A DNA stretch of 64,000 nt from Paludibacteraceae bacterium (GCA_016283095.1 JAEEMG010000058.1:40252-104251); one strand, 5' to 3'. Shown: positions 45,824-54,753, counted from the first letter of the stretch. Made by a program: numbers and translations. The notes: generated by a model not told the origin, from the letters alone.

Positions 45824-46096
45824 TTATCCAATTACTGCCAAAATATCGCTCTGGCGCATGATCAAATACTTATCACCGTCAAGTTCAAGTTCTGTGCCGG
45901 CGTACTTTCCGTAAAGAACAGTATCGCCAACTTTCACTACCATCTCTTCATCTTTAGTGCCATTTCCTATAGCAAGGACCTGACCCTTCAATGGTTTCTC
46001 TTTTGCAGTGTCTGGAATGATGATTCCAGCCGCTGTCTTCTCTTCTGCTGCGACAGGCTTTACAAGCACTCTGTCTGCTAATGGCTTAATGTTCAT
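45824..46096 (-). CDS. groES: Co-chaperonin GroES
   Basis: Start at ATG 46096 ([14 protein letters not shown]); the longer frame adds 43 residues unlike any GroES. 90 residues. [38 protein letters not shown] contains the mobile loop, and [33 protein letters not shown] is the usual end. It caps the GroEL ring. First gene of the groESL operon. Confidence 0.97.
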   Translation of the reverse strand: MNIKPLADRVLVKPVAAEEKTAAGIIIPDTAKEKPLKGQVLAIGNGTKDEEMVVKVGDTVLYGKYAGTELELDGDKYLIMRQSDILAVIG

Positions 46097-46157
46097 GATA
46101 TATAATTTTTTGTTTATATAACTTTTTTTTCTTTTTTCCTCTATATAATAATCAAAA

Positions 46158-46195
46158 GCTGTGCCAATCTGCAATATCTGCATATTTGGCACAGC
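46158..46195. promoter_or_regulatory. Inverted repeat upstream of groES
   Basis: Perfect 10-bp arms GCTGTGCCAA / TTGGCACAGC, 18 nt apart, with an inner GCA/TGC pairing. It lies 61 nt upstream of groES and 50 nt past the stop of the aminotransferase gene. It is not a CIRCE element. It could be an operator for groESL or a terminator hairpin for the upstream operon (minus-strand TTTTGATT follows). Confidence 0.5.
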
Positions 46196-46245
46196 CTTTA
46201 TATATACTCTTTTATGATATGCCAAAATGGCGTATCTATGTCGTC

Positions 46246-47376
46246 TTATTTGAAGAATTCTTTTATAGTAGACGTGATTGTCTGGATGATTTTTTCGTCC
46301 AGTTCAGTATGCATCGGCAGACTCAGAACCTCTTTGCATAGCATTTCTGTGTTGGATAATTTGCCTGCTATACGATGTGGCGATTCAAGGTATGCTTTCT
46401 GCTGGTGGATAGGGTAGGGATAGTATATCATAGACGGAATACCTTTCTCTTCCAGGTAACTCTTCAATTCATCACGCTTGCCATTTTTCACTCTGATTGT
46501 GAATTGGTTATATGTGTGGCGACAACCGTCTTGTTCTGTCGGGATGATTATTCCGTCGACGTCGGCAAGCATTCTTCTGTATGCAGACGCTGCGTTTCTT
46601 CTACATTCCAGATAAGAGTCCACATGCTTTATTTTGACGTTAAGTATGCCTGCTTGCATTGCGTCAAGACGTGAGTTGACTCCTACACTGTCGTATGTGT
46701 ATTTCACTCTCATTCCATGGTTGGCGAATGCTCTGGCATTGTCTGCGATTGTATCATCGTCTGTGAATATTGCTCCACCGTCGCCAAAGCATCCGAGATT
46801 TTTTGATGGGAAGAAAGATGTGCAACCGATTCTTCCGATTGATCCTGCTTTCTTAGTTTTTCCTTCTATCTCACATTCTGCTCCAAACGACTGACAGAAA
46901 TCCTCAATGATTTCGACGGAATGTTTTTTCGCTACTTTCATGATCGACTCCATTTCCGCGCTTTGTCCGAACAAGTGCACGATAATCGCAGCTTTGGTGT
47001 CTTTCGTGATTGCGGCTTCGAATGTTTTGGCGTCTATGTTGAATGTGGAATCTGATATGTCCACAAAAACTGGCTTTAATCCTGCACGTAATATGGCTTC
47101 TGCAGTGGCGACGAATGTGAAACTTGGAGTTATCACTTCACTGCCAGGTGCAAGGTCGAGCATCATAAGAGCTATATATAATGCGTCTGTGCCGTTGCCC
47201 ACTGAAATACAATGCTTTGTGTCAATATACTCAGCCGCATTCTTTTCGAATTCAGCTACTTTGGCTCCTTTTATGAATGCTGAGGATTCAATTGCCTCTG
47301 CGATTGCACCATCAAGTTCACTGCGTATTTTTGCAGTTTGATGCTTCAAATCGCACATCTCTACTATTTTTTGCAT
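46246..47376 (-). CDS. DegT/DnrJ/EryC1/StrS-family aminotransferase
   Basis: 376 residues. PLP-dependent sugar aminotransferase fold: [18 protein letters not shown] near 57, [17 protein letters not shown] near 80, [12 protein letters not shown] with the cofactor Asp, and [16 protein letters not shown] with the PLP lysine in [26 protein letters not shown] is the usual C-terminal part. It transfers an amino group to a keto sugar nucleotide for surface polysaccharide or LPS. One nt after the preceding gene's stop, so last gene of the 49665 operon. Confidence 0.92.
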   Translation of the reverse strand: MQKIVEMCDLKHQTAKIRSELDGAIAEAIESSAFIKGAKVAEFEKNAAEYIDTKHCISVGNGTDALYIALMMLDLAPGSEVITPSFTFVATAEAILRAGLKPVFVDISDSTFNIDAKTFEAAITKDTKAAIIVHLFGQSAEMESIMKVAKKHSVEIIEDFCQSFGAECEIEGKTKKAGSIGRIGCTSFFPSKNLGCFGDGGAIFTDDDTIADNARAFANHGMRVKYTYDSVGVNSRLDAMQAGILNVKIKHVDSYLECRRNAASAYRRMLADVDGIIIPTEQDGCRHTYNQFTIRVKNGKRDELKSYLEEKGIPSMIYYPYPIHQQKAYLESPHRIAGKLSNTEMLCKEVLSLPMHTELDEKIIQTITSTIKEFFK

Positions 47377-47377
47377 G

Positions 47378-47749
47378 CTAAATAACTGAACTGTCTTCTA
47401 AATCAAATCCGAAAAGAGAATTGCAAATGTTTTGCAACTGATGGATATATGTGAATGGCTTTCCTATTTCTGCACGAGACTGGGCACAAATAAGATGAGA
47501 TCCACTTTTTTTGTAGCTGATGTAGATCTCTCCCAAACCAAACAGTGTATGGTCTGTCGTCTCTGCAAGTTTTGAGAATTTGTATTTCTTCAAAGTCTCT
47601 TCTGTGATGAGTATTGGTCGAAATCCATCAAGAGGCAAACCGAATCGTTCTGCCTGTTTGATGGTCTGTATGTCTGATGCGGTAATTTTCTGTATCTTGT
47701 TGCCGATATAGAATAATGAACCTACATGTAATTCTTCTATTTTTGTCAT
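47378..47749 (-). CDS. Small conserved hypothetical protein, 123 residues
   Basis: MTKIEELHVGSLFYIGNKIQKITASDI at the start, then PILITEETLKKYKFSKL and a C-terminus YIHQLQNICNSLFGFDLED. This layout (IxELxxG, ILTEExLxKxxF, HQLQNxxxxLxG) is known from small proteins common in Bacteroidetes and their mobile elements; function unknown. No signal peptide. Sits 11 nt after the DUF4954 gene and 1 nt before the aminotransferase gene. Confidence 0.75.
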   Translation of the reverse strand: MTKIEELHVGSLFYIGNKIQKITASDIQTIKQAERFGLPLDGFRPILITEETLKKYKFSKLAETTDHTLFGLGEIYISYKKSGSHLICAQSRAEIGKPFTYIHQLQNICNSLFGFDLEDSSVI

Positions 47750-47760
47750 GAGTGTTCTGT

Positions 47761-49665
47761 TTAGAAGACAGGTATATCTGCGACATTGTCTTTGTCCTGC
47801 ACGTTGTTGAAATCGCCGACTGGATCATTGCCATCCAATCCATAACCAACCTGCATGAATTGTGAGAATTCTCTCTCTTTGTCAGTCGCGATCATCTTTG
47901 CAAGAGTGTTTTCTGCTGTTTCGCCTTCGCTGATGATATCAGCAATTGCGTCTGCAGATATGGCAGTTTCAATGTTGCCGTTGAATCTTTGTTCGAGTAT
48001 AAATTTCAATCCCCACATTTTTTTCTCTTCCTCGTATCCGTTTTTCAGATCAGAAAGGAAGTTTGTGATGACGCTACTGTAATCTTTGCTGTTTGCTACT
48101 TTGTCGATGAATCCAAACAATTTTTTTCTGCTGCAGTAAGCTCCGGCAATATCAGCCCATTTGTCTATCTCATAGCTGGATGCTTTTTCATACAGAGCTT
48201 TCAAATTTGTTGTGTCGCACGATTTCAGCAAACGAACTGCGAATGTGGAAAGAAACATTGCGTATAGGTCAACACCTTCGTCGACTGCCACTGAATGCAT
48301 TTTAGCTCGTCCGTATTTATGATAGTTCACACCTGCACGACGTTGGTGGTGTTGTTTTTCTGTAAGAAATTCGAAACCTTCTGCCACTTCAGCCACAATA
48401 AACGGACTCATTACGTCGAAGTTGATGATGTCGCTGCTATCATCAATAGTCTTTCTCTTGTCACGTTTTTTCCATTTGTTGATGTCGCGCATTGTTCCGC
48501 ACGACTTCATGCTTGAACCTGGATAAATCCAAGTTTCGGAATTCTGTTCTATCAGATATGAGAATGGCAATTTACGAGTGTCAAGATTGCCTCCGTGTTT
48601 TCCTTTAACTAGAGTGAACACACCTGTCACAGCAGGCCACAACACGTAAGAGCCACTCGCTGTTTTGCTTCCACGCTGAAGAACTCCTTCATGGTTTGGT
48701 CCAAGACGGTAATAGTGGTTGCTTTGGTTTGTCGCACTACCTGCGTTCATGAAGCTGAACATTGCGGCAATAAGTAAAGTTGATTTATGATGCGACACTG
48801 TGAATGGACCGGCAAACAGTGAACACGACTCTCCGTGGAATGCCTGACAGTTTGCACTGAAGAATGTGTCTGTCGCAGAGAATCCTAGACCCACCTCTGT
48901 GTTCTGGCCGACGAATGTGTTGCGGATAATCGCTCCGTCCATCACTTTTGCTCCGTTGCAGAGAATGAAGTTGTTGGCCAATACATCTGTTGTGATTGAA
49001 GAAGGGTCAGAAGCAGACGATTTAACAATACCGTTTTCAAGAGAAGCACAATCTTTAACTGTCGCATTCTCTCCAATCCATACGTTTGCGATCTTCTTGT
49101 TTCCAATTACAACCGCATCCTTTCCGATATATCCTCGTGGAGCATCTGCAGGACGAGAGGTATATTCTTTTGATTTTTCATCAAGATAGGTGCAGATTCT
49201 TTCAGTAAACACTTTATAGTCGCGGAACATTACAGCCAAATATGCGAGTTGAGCAGTCAATGCTGGAGACAATGGAATTGATCGTCCTCCGTTCTCGTTG
49301 AGCACTGCTATTTTTGTATCTGTACCGAATGCAGTAGATCCGTTGCAGAAAATTTCACAGTTGTCGACCAATATCGCACCGTCGGCAATCTCATAATTGG
49401 AAATATATCTGCTTATTCCATCGATCACAACGTCGTTGCCGACAACACAATTATGCAGGCGGGCATTGTTGATTCCTCTTTGGAATGGAACGCTGTTGAT
49501 TTCAGTGACTCCTGAATATGTTCCTAGTTGGCATTTGCCAGAGAATGAAGTTTTGCTGACTGAATTTGCATTGAATCCGTCTGCAACAGATATGTTTTTC
49601 CAATCGTCCGCATAGCAACCATTTGCTTGCAAAGACTCGATTTCTTTCGATGTTAATTGTCGCAT
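47761..49665 (-). CDS. DUF4954 family protein with left-handed beta-helix
   Basis: 634 residues, no signal peptide. The N-terminal 40-340 contain hexapeptide-like rungs (NARLHNCVVGNDVVIDGI, GKDAVVIGNKKIANVWIGENATVKD, GAKVMDGAIIRNTFVGQNTEVGLGF), as in acyl- and sugar-transferring LbH proteins. HHKSTLLIAAMFSFMNAGSATNQSNHYYRLGPNHEG is a hallmark block of DUF4954. The C-terminal half is helical. Function unknown, but coupling to a sugar aminotransferase suggests sugar-nucleotide or surface-glycan metabolism. First gene of a three-gene operon. Confidence 0.88.
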   Translation of the reverse strand: MRQLTSKEIESLQANGCYADDWKNISVADGFNANSVSKTSFSGKCQLGTYSGVTEINSVPFQRGINNARLHNCVVGNDVVIDGISRYISNYEIADGAILVDNCEIFCNGSTAFGTDTKIAVLNENGGRSIPLSPALTAQLAYLAVMFRDYKVFTERICTYLDEKSKEYTSRPADAPRGYIGKDAVVIGNKKIANVWIGENATVKDCASLENGIVKSSASDPSSITTDVLANNFILCNGAKVMDGAIIRNTFVGQNTEVGLGFSATDTFFSANCQAFHGESCSLFAGPFTVSHHKSTLLIAAMFSFMNAGSATNQSNHYYRLGPNHEGVLQRGSKTASGSYVLWPAVTGVFTLVKGKHGGNLDTRKLPFSYLIEQNSETWIYPGSSMKSCGTMRDINKWKKRDKRKTIDDSSDIINFDVMSPFIVAEVAEGFEFLTEKQHHQRRAGVNYHKYGRAKMHSVAVDEGVDLYAMFLSTFAVRLLKSCDTTNLKALYEKASSYEIDKWADIAGAYCSRKKLFGFIDKVANSKDYSSVITNFLSDLKNGYEEEKKMWGLKFILEQRFNGNIETAISADAIADIISEGETAENTLAKMIATDKEREFSQFMQVGYGLDGNDPVGDFNNVQDKDNVADIPVF

Positions 49666-49710
49666 ACTTGTAAAACTTTAATTACCGCGAATTTCCTGAT
49701 TTAACATTAA

Positions 49711-49742
49711 CAAAGATAAAGAATAAGGTTTGTAAATGCAAA
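49711..49742 (-). promoter_or_regulatory. Promoter for the DUF4954 operon
   Basis: Minus strand TTTG, 20 nt, TATCTTTG: both boxes exact. The leader is about 40 nt. Confidence 0.75.
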
Positions 49743-49795
49743 ATTTTACAAATACGAATTTTGTTATAAACTATATAATAAAAACTGTGCAACAC

Positions 49796-49920
49796 CGACG
49801 GATATGCTTCGAATGCAGACGGATTTAACAAGCCTAAAAGGAAAAGTCGACGGATTATATGTGAAAAGTGACGGATTATTTTGAAAATAAGAAAAAAAGA
49901 AATAGATTTGTGACGGATTT
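49796..49920 (+). repeat. Five phased GACGGAT elements upstream of the AlbA_2 gene
   Basis: GACGGAT begins at 49797, 49818, 49849, 49870 and 49912. Spacings are 21, 31, 21 and 42 bp, close to 2, 3, 2 and 4 turns of B-DNA. The last overlaps the predicted transcription start and the fourth lies just before the minus-33 box. A stop (TGA 49911-49913) separates them from the gene's frame. Confidence 0.85.
49880..49910 (+). promoter_or_regulatory. Promoter for the AlbA_2 gene
   Basis: TTTG, 19 nt, TAGATTTG: both boxes exact. Transcription should start near 49917, inside the last GACGGATTT element. Confidence 0.75.
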
Positions 49921-49934
49921 ATAGCAGAAAGATT

Positions 49935-51623
49935 ATGGGAACAGAACAAACAAAAGTAAAATTCGACTGGAACAAACTTTCGGATTATAGAGAAAACCTA
50001 CATATAGAAGCTAAGAAAGCGCTTGGCGGAATTCCAGGAAGCATTTGGGAAACATATTCTTCGTTTGCAAATACAGACGGAGGTGTCATATTGTTAGGGG
50101 TGGAAGAAGCTGAAGACCTTTCGCTACGTGCGGTTGGCCTAAAAGATATATATAAAATTGAAAAAGACTTTTGGAACCAAATCAACAACAAACAGGTGGT
50201 GAGTGTAAATCTTCTGACAGAAAGAATGGTACATGCTGAATGTGTTGATGGAAAAGATATACTTGTGATTGAAGTTCCTCGTGCAGAACGTATGCTCAAG
50301 CCTGTTTACAAAGGATTAAACCCAAAATCTGGAACTTATAGAAGAAACGGTGAGGGTGATTACCTATGTTCCGTGGAGGAAATGGCAGCGATGTATAGAG
50401 ACGCTTCGTCATCTACAGTCGATATGAAGGTGCTTACACAGATGGATTTTTCTGTGTTTTGTAAAGAGACCGTACGCTCTTATCGTCAGATGTTCAAGAC
50501 AACACATCCATCCCATATTTGGTGTGATCTTGATGATGAGTTGTTTCTGCGTCGATTGGGAGCTATAGGGCTTGGCGAAGACGGTGCATTGCATCCGACA
50601 GCAGCTGGATTGCTAATGTTTGGCTATGAATATGAGATACTGCGTGAGTTTCCTCAATATTTTCTTGACTATCAAGAGAACAGGCAAATGGCGACCACAC
50701 GTTGGACAGACCGTATCGTCTCTTCGTCGGGAGATTGGAGTGGCAACGTCTTTGATTTTATATATAGAGTGGTGCCTCGTCTTTGTGATTCGCTGAAAGT
50801 GCCGTTTGTGATGAAGGGAATGCAACGAGTGGATGATACTCCATTACACAAACTTTTACGTGAGGCGATTACCAATACTTGTGTACATGCAGATTTCTAT
50901 GGCAGACGTGGATTGGTAATCCAAAAAATGCAGGATAAATTTGTTTTTGCAAACCCTGGTGGCCTTCGTTTGTCTTGCTCGGAAGCGATAGGAGGGGGAG
51001 TGTCAGATCCTCGTAATGGAGTGATGCTAAAAATGTTGTCGATGATTGAGTATGGAGAACGTGCAGGAAGTGGATTGAACGGAATTTTTCATGTATGGCG
51101 TCATGTGTATAAATGTTCGCCTATATTGGAGGAAATGGGAGGAGTCGACCGTACAATCTTGACTCTCGACACTCATGGTCAACAACCAGATATAGATGCT
51201 ATGATCAAACTGTACGGTAGTGACGGATTAAATGTCATGGGCGACGGATTTGCAGATAAGTGCGACGGATTTGTCGCAGAATCCGACGGCACAGATAAAA
51301 AATCCGACGGATCGCAATCGACTGCCGTTAAAAAAGAATATGATTGGTCGATGGTGTTAAATGAGCCTGTTTTTCATTATCGCACAAGTGTTCCCCAAAA
51401 TAAAGTCAGTGATTTTCCTGAGTTACCTCCAAAGGAACGCACTCTGATGAATGTTTTGGTGAAATTGGGAGCGTCGCAAGTTTCTGTGATTGCATCTGAA
51501 ATGGGCCTGGGAATTTCACAAACAAAATGTTACTTGCAGAAATTGATATCCAAGGGATATGTTTGTGCTCAAGGCTCAACTCGTGACCGTACTTATATGT
51601 ATGTTAAGGATGTCCGTTACTGA
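49935..51623 (+). CDS. AlbA_2-type (divergent AAA-4) putative transcriptional regulator
   Basis: 562 residues, cytoplasmic. AlbA_2 domain about 15-140 (ENLHIEAKKALGGIPGSIWETYSSFANTDGGVILLGVEE). A GHKL-like ATP-binding part at about 300-390 (LHKLLREAITNTCVHADFYGRRGLVI, FANPGGLRLS, GERAGSGL). Heptad repeat xDGxxxx at 429-463, encoded by the 21-bp DNA repeat. C-terminal winged helix about 495-555 (ERTLMNVLVKLGASQVSVIASEM, TKCYLQKLISKGYV). Family members (COG2865) are presumed nucleic-acid-binding regulators. Monocistronic and divergent from the DUF4954 operon. The shared element in promoter and coding region hints at self-regulation; that is inference. Confidence 0.85.
   Translation: MGTEQTKVKFDWNKLSDYRENLHIEAKKALGGIPGSIWETYSSFANTDGGVILLGVEEAEDLSLRAVGLKDIYKIEKDFWNQINNKQVVSVNLLTERMVHAECVDGKDILVIEVPRAERMLKPVYKGLNPKSGTYRRNGEGDYLCSVEEMAAMYRDASSSTVDMKVLTQMDFSVFCKETVRSYRQMFKTTHPSHIWCDLDDELFLRRLGAIGLGEDGALHPTAAGLLMFGYEYEILREFPQYFLDYQENRQMATTRWTDRIVSSSGDWSGNVFDFIYRVVPRLCDSLKVPFVMKGMQRVDDTPLHKLLREAITNTCVHADFYGRRGLVIQKMQDKFVFANPGGLRLSCSEAIGGGVSDPRNGVMLKMLSMIEYGERAGSGLNGIFHVWRHVYKCSPILEEMGGVDRTILTLDTHGQQPDIDAMIKLYGSDGLNVMGDGFADKCDGFVAESDGTDKKSDGSQSTAVKKEYDWSMVLNEPVFHYRTSVPQNKVSDFPELPPKERTLMNVLVKLGASQVSVIASEMGLGISQTKCYLQKLISKGYVCAQGSTRDRTYMYVKDVRY
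51222..51312 (+). repeat. Five GACGG elements at exact 21-bp period inside the AlbA_2 gene
   Basis: Begin at 51222, 51243, 51264, 51285 and 51306. Four read GACGGAT and the fourth GACGGCA. In frame they encode DG at residues 430, 437, 444, 451 and 458. Confidence 0.9.
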
Positions 51624-51647
51624 TTAGGAATTCTAAAATTTTTCATA

Positions 51648-51684
51648 AATAGGGTTTATCAAAATGATAAGCCCTATTTTTTTA
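51648..51684 (+). terminator. Terminator after the AlbA_2 gene
   Basis: 13-bp stem AATAGGGTTTATC / GATAAGCCCTATT (one wobble), followed by seven T. Confidence 0.85.
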
Positions 51685-51712
51685 CATATGGTGTACAGTA
51701 ATGTCTATAAAT

Positions 51713-51747
51713 AAAAATCCCAAGCCGGTGTACACCGACTTGAGATT
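51713..51747 (-). terminator. Terminator after the WG-repeat gene
   Basis: Nearly perfect palindrome: AATC, CAAG and CGGTG pair with CACCG, CTTG and GATT, with two G-T-type mismatches. On the minus strand a TTTTTATTT tail follows. Confidence 0.75.
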
Positions 51748-51778
51748 ACCAACTTAAAAAATAAAAGATATGAGAATA

Positions 51779-53140
51779 TTAGAATTTCACAGCTACATAT
51801 TTTCCATTTACTTTTGCCCACAACTGACCTTCTTTGTCAATGTAAACTTCTAGGTTGGAACGTTTAGCCAACGCATATCCGTCTGCCTTGAACTCAGAGA
51901 TATAGTCGTAGTCGCAGCAAGTGATTGGAGAGCCGAATCTGTCAACAAGTCCGTATTTGCCGTTTGTCTTTACACGGGCAACACCACCTTGGAAGTCTTT
52001 TGCCTCATCATACAAGAAGTCGCACAATTGATTACCCTTGTTGTCGATATAACCATAAAGTGTCTTGCCATTTATATTCTTACCTACAGCGCAAATGCCT
52101 TCGTTGAACCAACCTACAGTGTTGTATTTGTGCTGAACAACCAATCTGCCCTTGTTGTCAACGAATCCATATAGGTAATTCTCATCCTGGCATGCAGCCA
52201 AACCTTCTTTGAAGCTCTTTGTGTCAAGGTAAGTGGCGTCCTGAAGACGTGCACCTGAAGGAAGGATGAAATATGCATCTCCGTTCTGATCCTTAACAGC
52301 TGCCACACCGTAGTTGAATGATGACGCTGCTGTATACTGCAATGGAACTACCTCTTCGCCCATTTCATTGACGTATCCATACTTGCCATCCTTACCTACG
52401 CGAGCAACACCGTCGCTGAAATCTGTAGCATACTCATACTTTGGCTTTACAACGAATTTGCCGTTAGCTGTGTATCCATACTTTCCGTTCTTAAGTGTAC
52501 GGACTGGTGAAGGCCATTTCTTGTTCATCTCTCTCTTAGCCTCTGCCACTTTCTTGCCATAAGGATAGTCGTAGATGAACTCCTGGTAAGCGGCTTTTGT
52601 TCCTGTCTTTTGCGCATTTGCATAAGCCTCAGCCTCACGCTTGTCTTTTGCCTCAAGCTCACTTGCGTAAGCAGCTCTTTTTTCAGCAGCTGCTTTCATC
52701 TGAGCCTGACGTGATGCCTCTTCAGCTGCCTCACGTGCTTTTCTGTCGGCTTCCTGAGCTTCCCAAGCTGCAGCGTCTTCCTGTCTCTTCTTCATCTGAG
52801 CCTGGAAGTATGACATTAGGCTTTCTTTGATGGTAACCATCTCGTAGTATCCTTTGTCTTGCTTTGGCATTGATTCGAAGTATGCCTTACAAGCAGTCTG
52901 TGCCAAATTGTAATCGTTAAGAGCGTAAGCAGCCTTTGTACGAAGATAGTTTGTACGGGCGTTACCCTTACCTAACAATTTGTCAATCTCGTTAATTTTG
53001 TTGATAGTTGCCTTATACTCCTTAGCATTGAATAGCTCCATTGCCTTTGGATAAAGTTCACGCGCTTTTGCATCATTATTCTGAGCGCATACAGAAAGAC
53101 TTAAACTGCTTGCTAGCAGTAGATATATTGCTCTTTTCAT
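51779..53140 (-). CDS. Secreted WG-repeat protein
   Basis: 453 residues. Signal peptide about 1-19 (ends VCA). About 25-110 is TPR-like (ARELYPKAMELFNAKEYKATINKINEIDKLLGK). About 115-185 is an Ala/Glu/Lys-rich coiled coil. WG repeats run from about 215 to 450 (NGKYGYTANGKFVVKPKYEYATDFSDGVARVGKDGKYGYVNEMGEEVVPLQY, quoted in parts: GKYGYVN, YGFVDNKGR, YGYIDNKGN, YGLVDRFG). WG repeats are beta-structured binding modules; ligand unknown. Follows the SUMF1-like gene by 14 nt in one operon. Confidence 0.88.
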   Translation of the reverse strand: MKRAIYLLLASSLSLSVCAQNNDAKARELYPKAMELFNAKEYKATINKINEIDKLLGKGNARTNYLRTKAAYALNDYNLAQTACKAYFESMPKQDKGYYEMVTIKESLMSYFQAQMKKRQEDAAAWEAQEADRKAREAAEEASRQAQMKAAAEKRAAYASELEAKDKREAEAYANAQKTGTKAAYQEFIYDYPYGKKVAEAKREMNKKWPSPVRTLKNGKYGYTANGKFVVKPKYEYATDFSDGVARVGKDGKYGYVNEMGEEVVPLQYTAASSFNYGVAAVKDQNGDAYFILPSGARLQDATYLDTKSFKEGLAACQDENYLYGFVDNKGRLVVQHKYNTVGWFNEGICAVGKNINGKTLYGYIDNKGNQLCDFLYDEAKDFQGGVARVKTNGKYGLVDRFGSPITCCDYDYISEFKADGYALAKRSNLEVYIDKEGQLWAKVNGKYVAVKF

Positions 53141-53154
53141 TTTGCTTATCTTTA

Positions 53155-54753
53155 TTATTCATCCTGGCAGATACGGAAACCTACACTATTGCTTTTGTAA
53201 TCTGGTTTTAACTTCTCTTTTGCTTCGATAGCACAGTTAGAGGCTTCGTCTGCAAATGAACCTCCTTTGACGAAACGAGTTGTCTTGTCATACTGGTTGT
53301 TCACCCACTCAGCTACGTTTCCTGTCATATCGTAGATTCCAAGTTCATTTGGAGCTTTCTCGCCTACACCGTGAGTTGTCTGCTCTGCGTTGTATGCGTT
53401 CCAAGAAACCTCTGTTAGGTTGTCACCACCAGCGAATGCTGATTTTGAACCGTTCTTTCCGCCCTTAGCTGCGTACTCCCACTCTTTCTCGCTCATTAGA
53501 CGGTACTTAAGTCCAGTCTGCTCGTTAAGTTTCTTGATGAACTGCTGAACCTCATCCCAAGATACGTTCTCTACAGGACAAGTTCTACAACCCTTGAAGT
53601 TTGATGGGTTTGTTCCCATAACTCGAGCCCACTGCTGCTGAGTGACCTCTGTCTTGCCAATGTAGAAACTCTTCACTTCGTGATTTCCTTCTACGTAAAC
53701 CATATCGATAAGGCCAGTTACATTTCTGTTGTTCTTGTAGTCGATATACTCCTGAATCTTGATGGCTTGCTGTTTAGGGTAGGCCATTGTTGAATCATAG
53801 TTGTATGCTTGGTTGTAGTAGATACCAGCCTCGTTCCACTGTTTTTTCTTGTAGTATGTGTCAGCCTGGTTAAGTGCCTTGTCGAAAATCTCACATGGAG
53901 CACCTGTAGTCTTCCAGTATGTAGGAGACTTCATGCTGATGATTGGCTCGTATTTTCTGTTTGAATAGTAAACCTCACTTGCCTTCATAGAGTCACCCTT
54001 TGCCATAAGTGCAAGAGATTCCTTACGCTTTGTAGCCTCGTATACAAGGAAGTCGTAGTCGTCATCGTTCCAATCTACAGAAACGATCTTTGCGTCAACA
54101 ACGTCAATTTTATCTGCATTTGTGAAAATGTTACGTAGACGGTAGTTGTAACCACGCTGTGAAGGATCCATCTTAGTTGTGCTCTCTGTCAAACGCATAA
54201 GATCCAAGAATTCCTTCATAGACTTGTCTGGAGTGACTACTCCTGGCTTCGATTGCTTACCTACGTATATGTCAGTAAGTTTGTCTGACCAATCGTTTAT
54301 TGTGTATGTCTCTGGAGAAACGGTTGCACCAGCCTTTTCCAAATAGTTGACTTCGATAGTTGTCTTTGCAGAAGCAAAATATGTCTTGGCTCTGTCGCTG
54401 TAGAACATCAATGTCACTGCGAATGTCGCCTTCTTAGGAGTGATCATGTCAAATCTCGACACTAGCTCCTGATAGTTCTTGTCTCCGTTTAGTTGGGCTC
54501 TGTCAACCTTGACTTTGTTGTAAGTGAAATCTGGGCGTGATGTCCATTCTACATCAGTGTGAACTCCCATTTTTCCTACGATCTTTTTGATGGTGTAGTT
54601 TACCTTACAAGAATCCATCAAATAGATGTTTTTTCCTTTCGGATAAGTGGCCTTGCAAGTGAAACTTGTAGACAACTTCTCTGTTTGCTGAGCACTGACA
54701 CTCGCTACAGAAGTAAGACCGAAAGCAAAAGCCATTAGAAATAACTTTCTCAT
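53155..54753 (-). CDS. Secreted SUMF1/formylglycine-generating-enzyme-like protein
   Basis: 532 residues. Signal peptide about 1-21 (ends VSA). About 25-290 is an unassigned domain (TFTCKATYPKGKNIYLMDSCKVNYTIKKI). About 290-345 is TPR-like (ALNQADTYYKKKQWNEAGIYYNQAYNYD). The SUMF1 fold is about 350-532: FYIGKTEVTQQQWARVMG, PVENVSWDEVQQFIKKLNEQTG, YRLMSEKEWEYAAKGG, ELGIYDMTGNVAEWVNN, RFVKGGSF, VGFRIC. In Bacteroidetes such domains often serve structural or binding roles instead of making formylglycine; the Cys pair of true FGE is not obvious. First gene of the pair with the WG protein. Confidence 0.88.
   Translation of the reverse strand: MRKLFLMAFAFGLTSVASVSAQQTEKLSTSFTCKATYPKGKNIYLMDSCKVNYTIKKIVGKMGVHTDVEWTSRPDFTYNKVKVDRAQLNGDKNYQELVSRFDMITPKKATFAVTLMFYSDRAKTYFASAKTTIEVNYLEKAGATVSPETYTINDWSDKLTDIYVGKQSKPGVVTPDKSMKEFLDLMRLTESTTKMDPSQRGYNYRLRNIFTNADKIDVVDAKIVSVDWNDDDYDFLVYEATKRKESLALMAKGDSMKASEVYYSNRKYEPIISMKSPTYWKTTGAPCEIFDKALNQADTYYKKKQWNEAGIYYNQAYNYDSTMAYPKQQAIKIQEYIDYKNNRNVTGLIDMVYVEGNHEVKSFYIGKTEVTQQQWARVMGTNPSNFKGCRTCPVENVSWDEVQQFIKKLNEQTGLKYRLMSEKEWEYAAKGGKNGSKSAFAGGDNLTEVSWNAYNAEQTTHGVGEKAPNELGIYDMTGNVAEWVNNQYDKTTRFVKGGSFADEASNCAIEAKEKLKPDYKSNSVGFRICQDE

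Noticed and set aside
46150-46172. Sigma-54-like motif TGGCAC-N5-TTGAT on the minus strand upstream of groES
   Set aside because: The minus-12 GC is replaced by GA and the match coincides with the arm of an inverted repeat; no enhancer-binding protein context.
46097-46225. 43-residue N-terminal extension of GroES
   Set aside because: No GroES has it; it spans the leader and part of the inverted repeat. ATG 46096 is the normal start.
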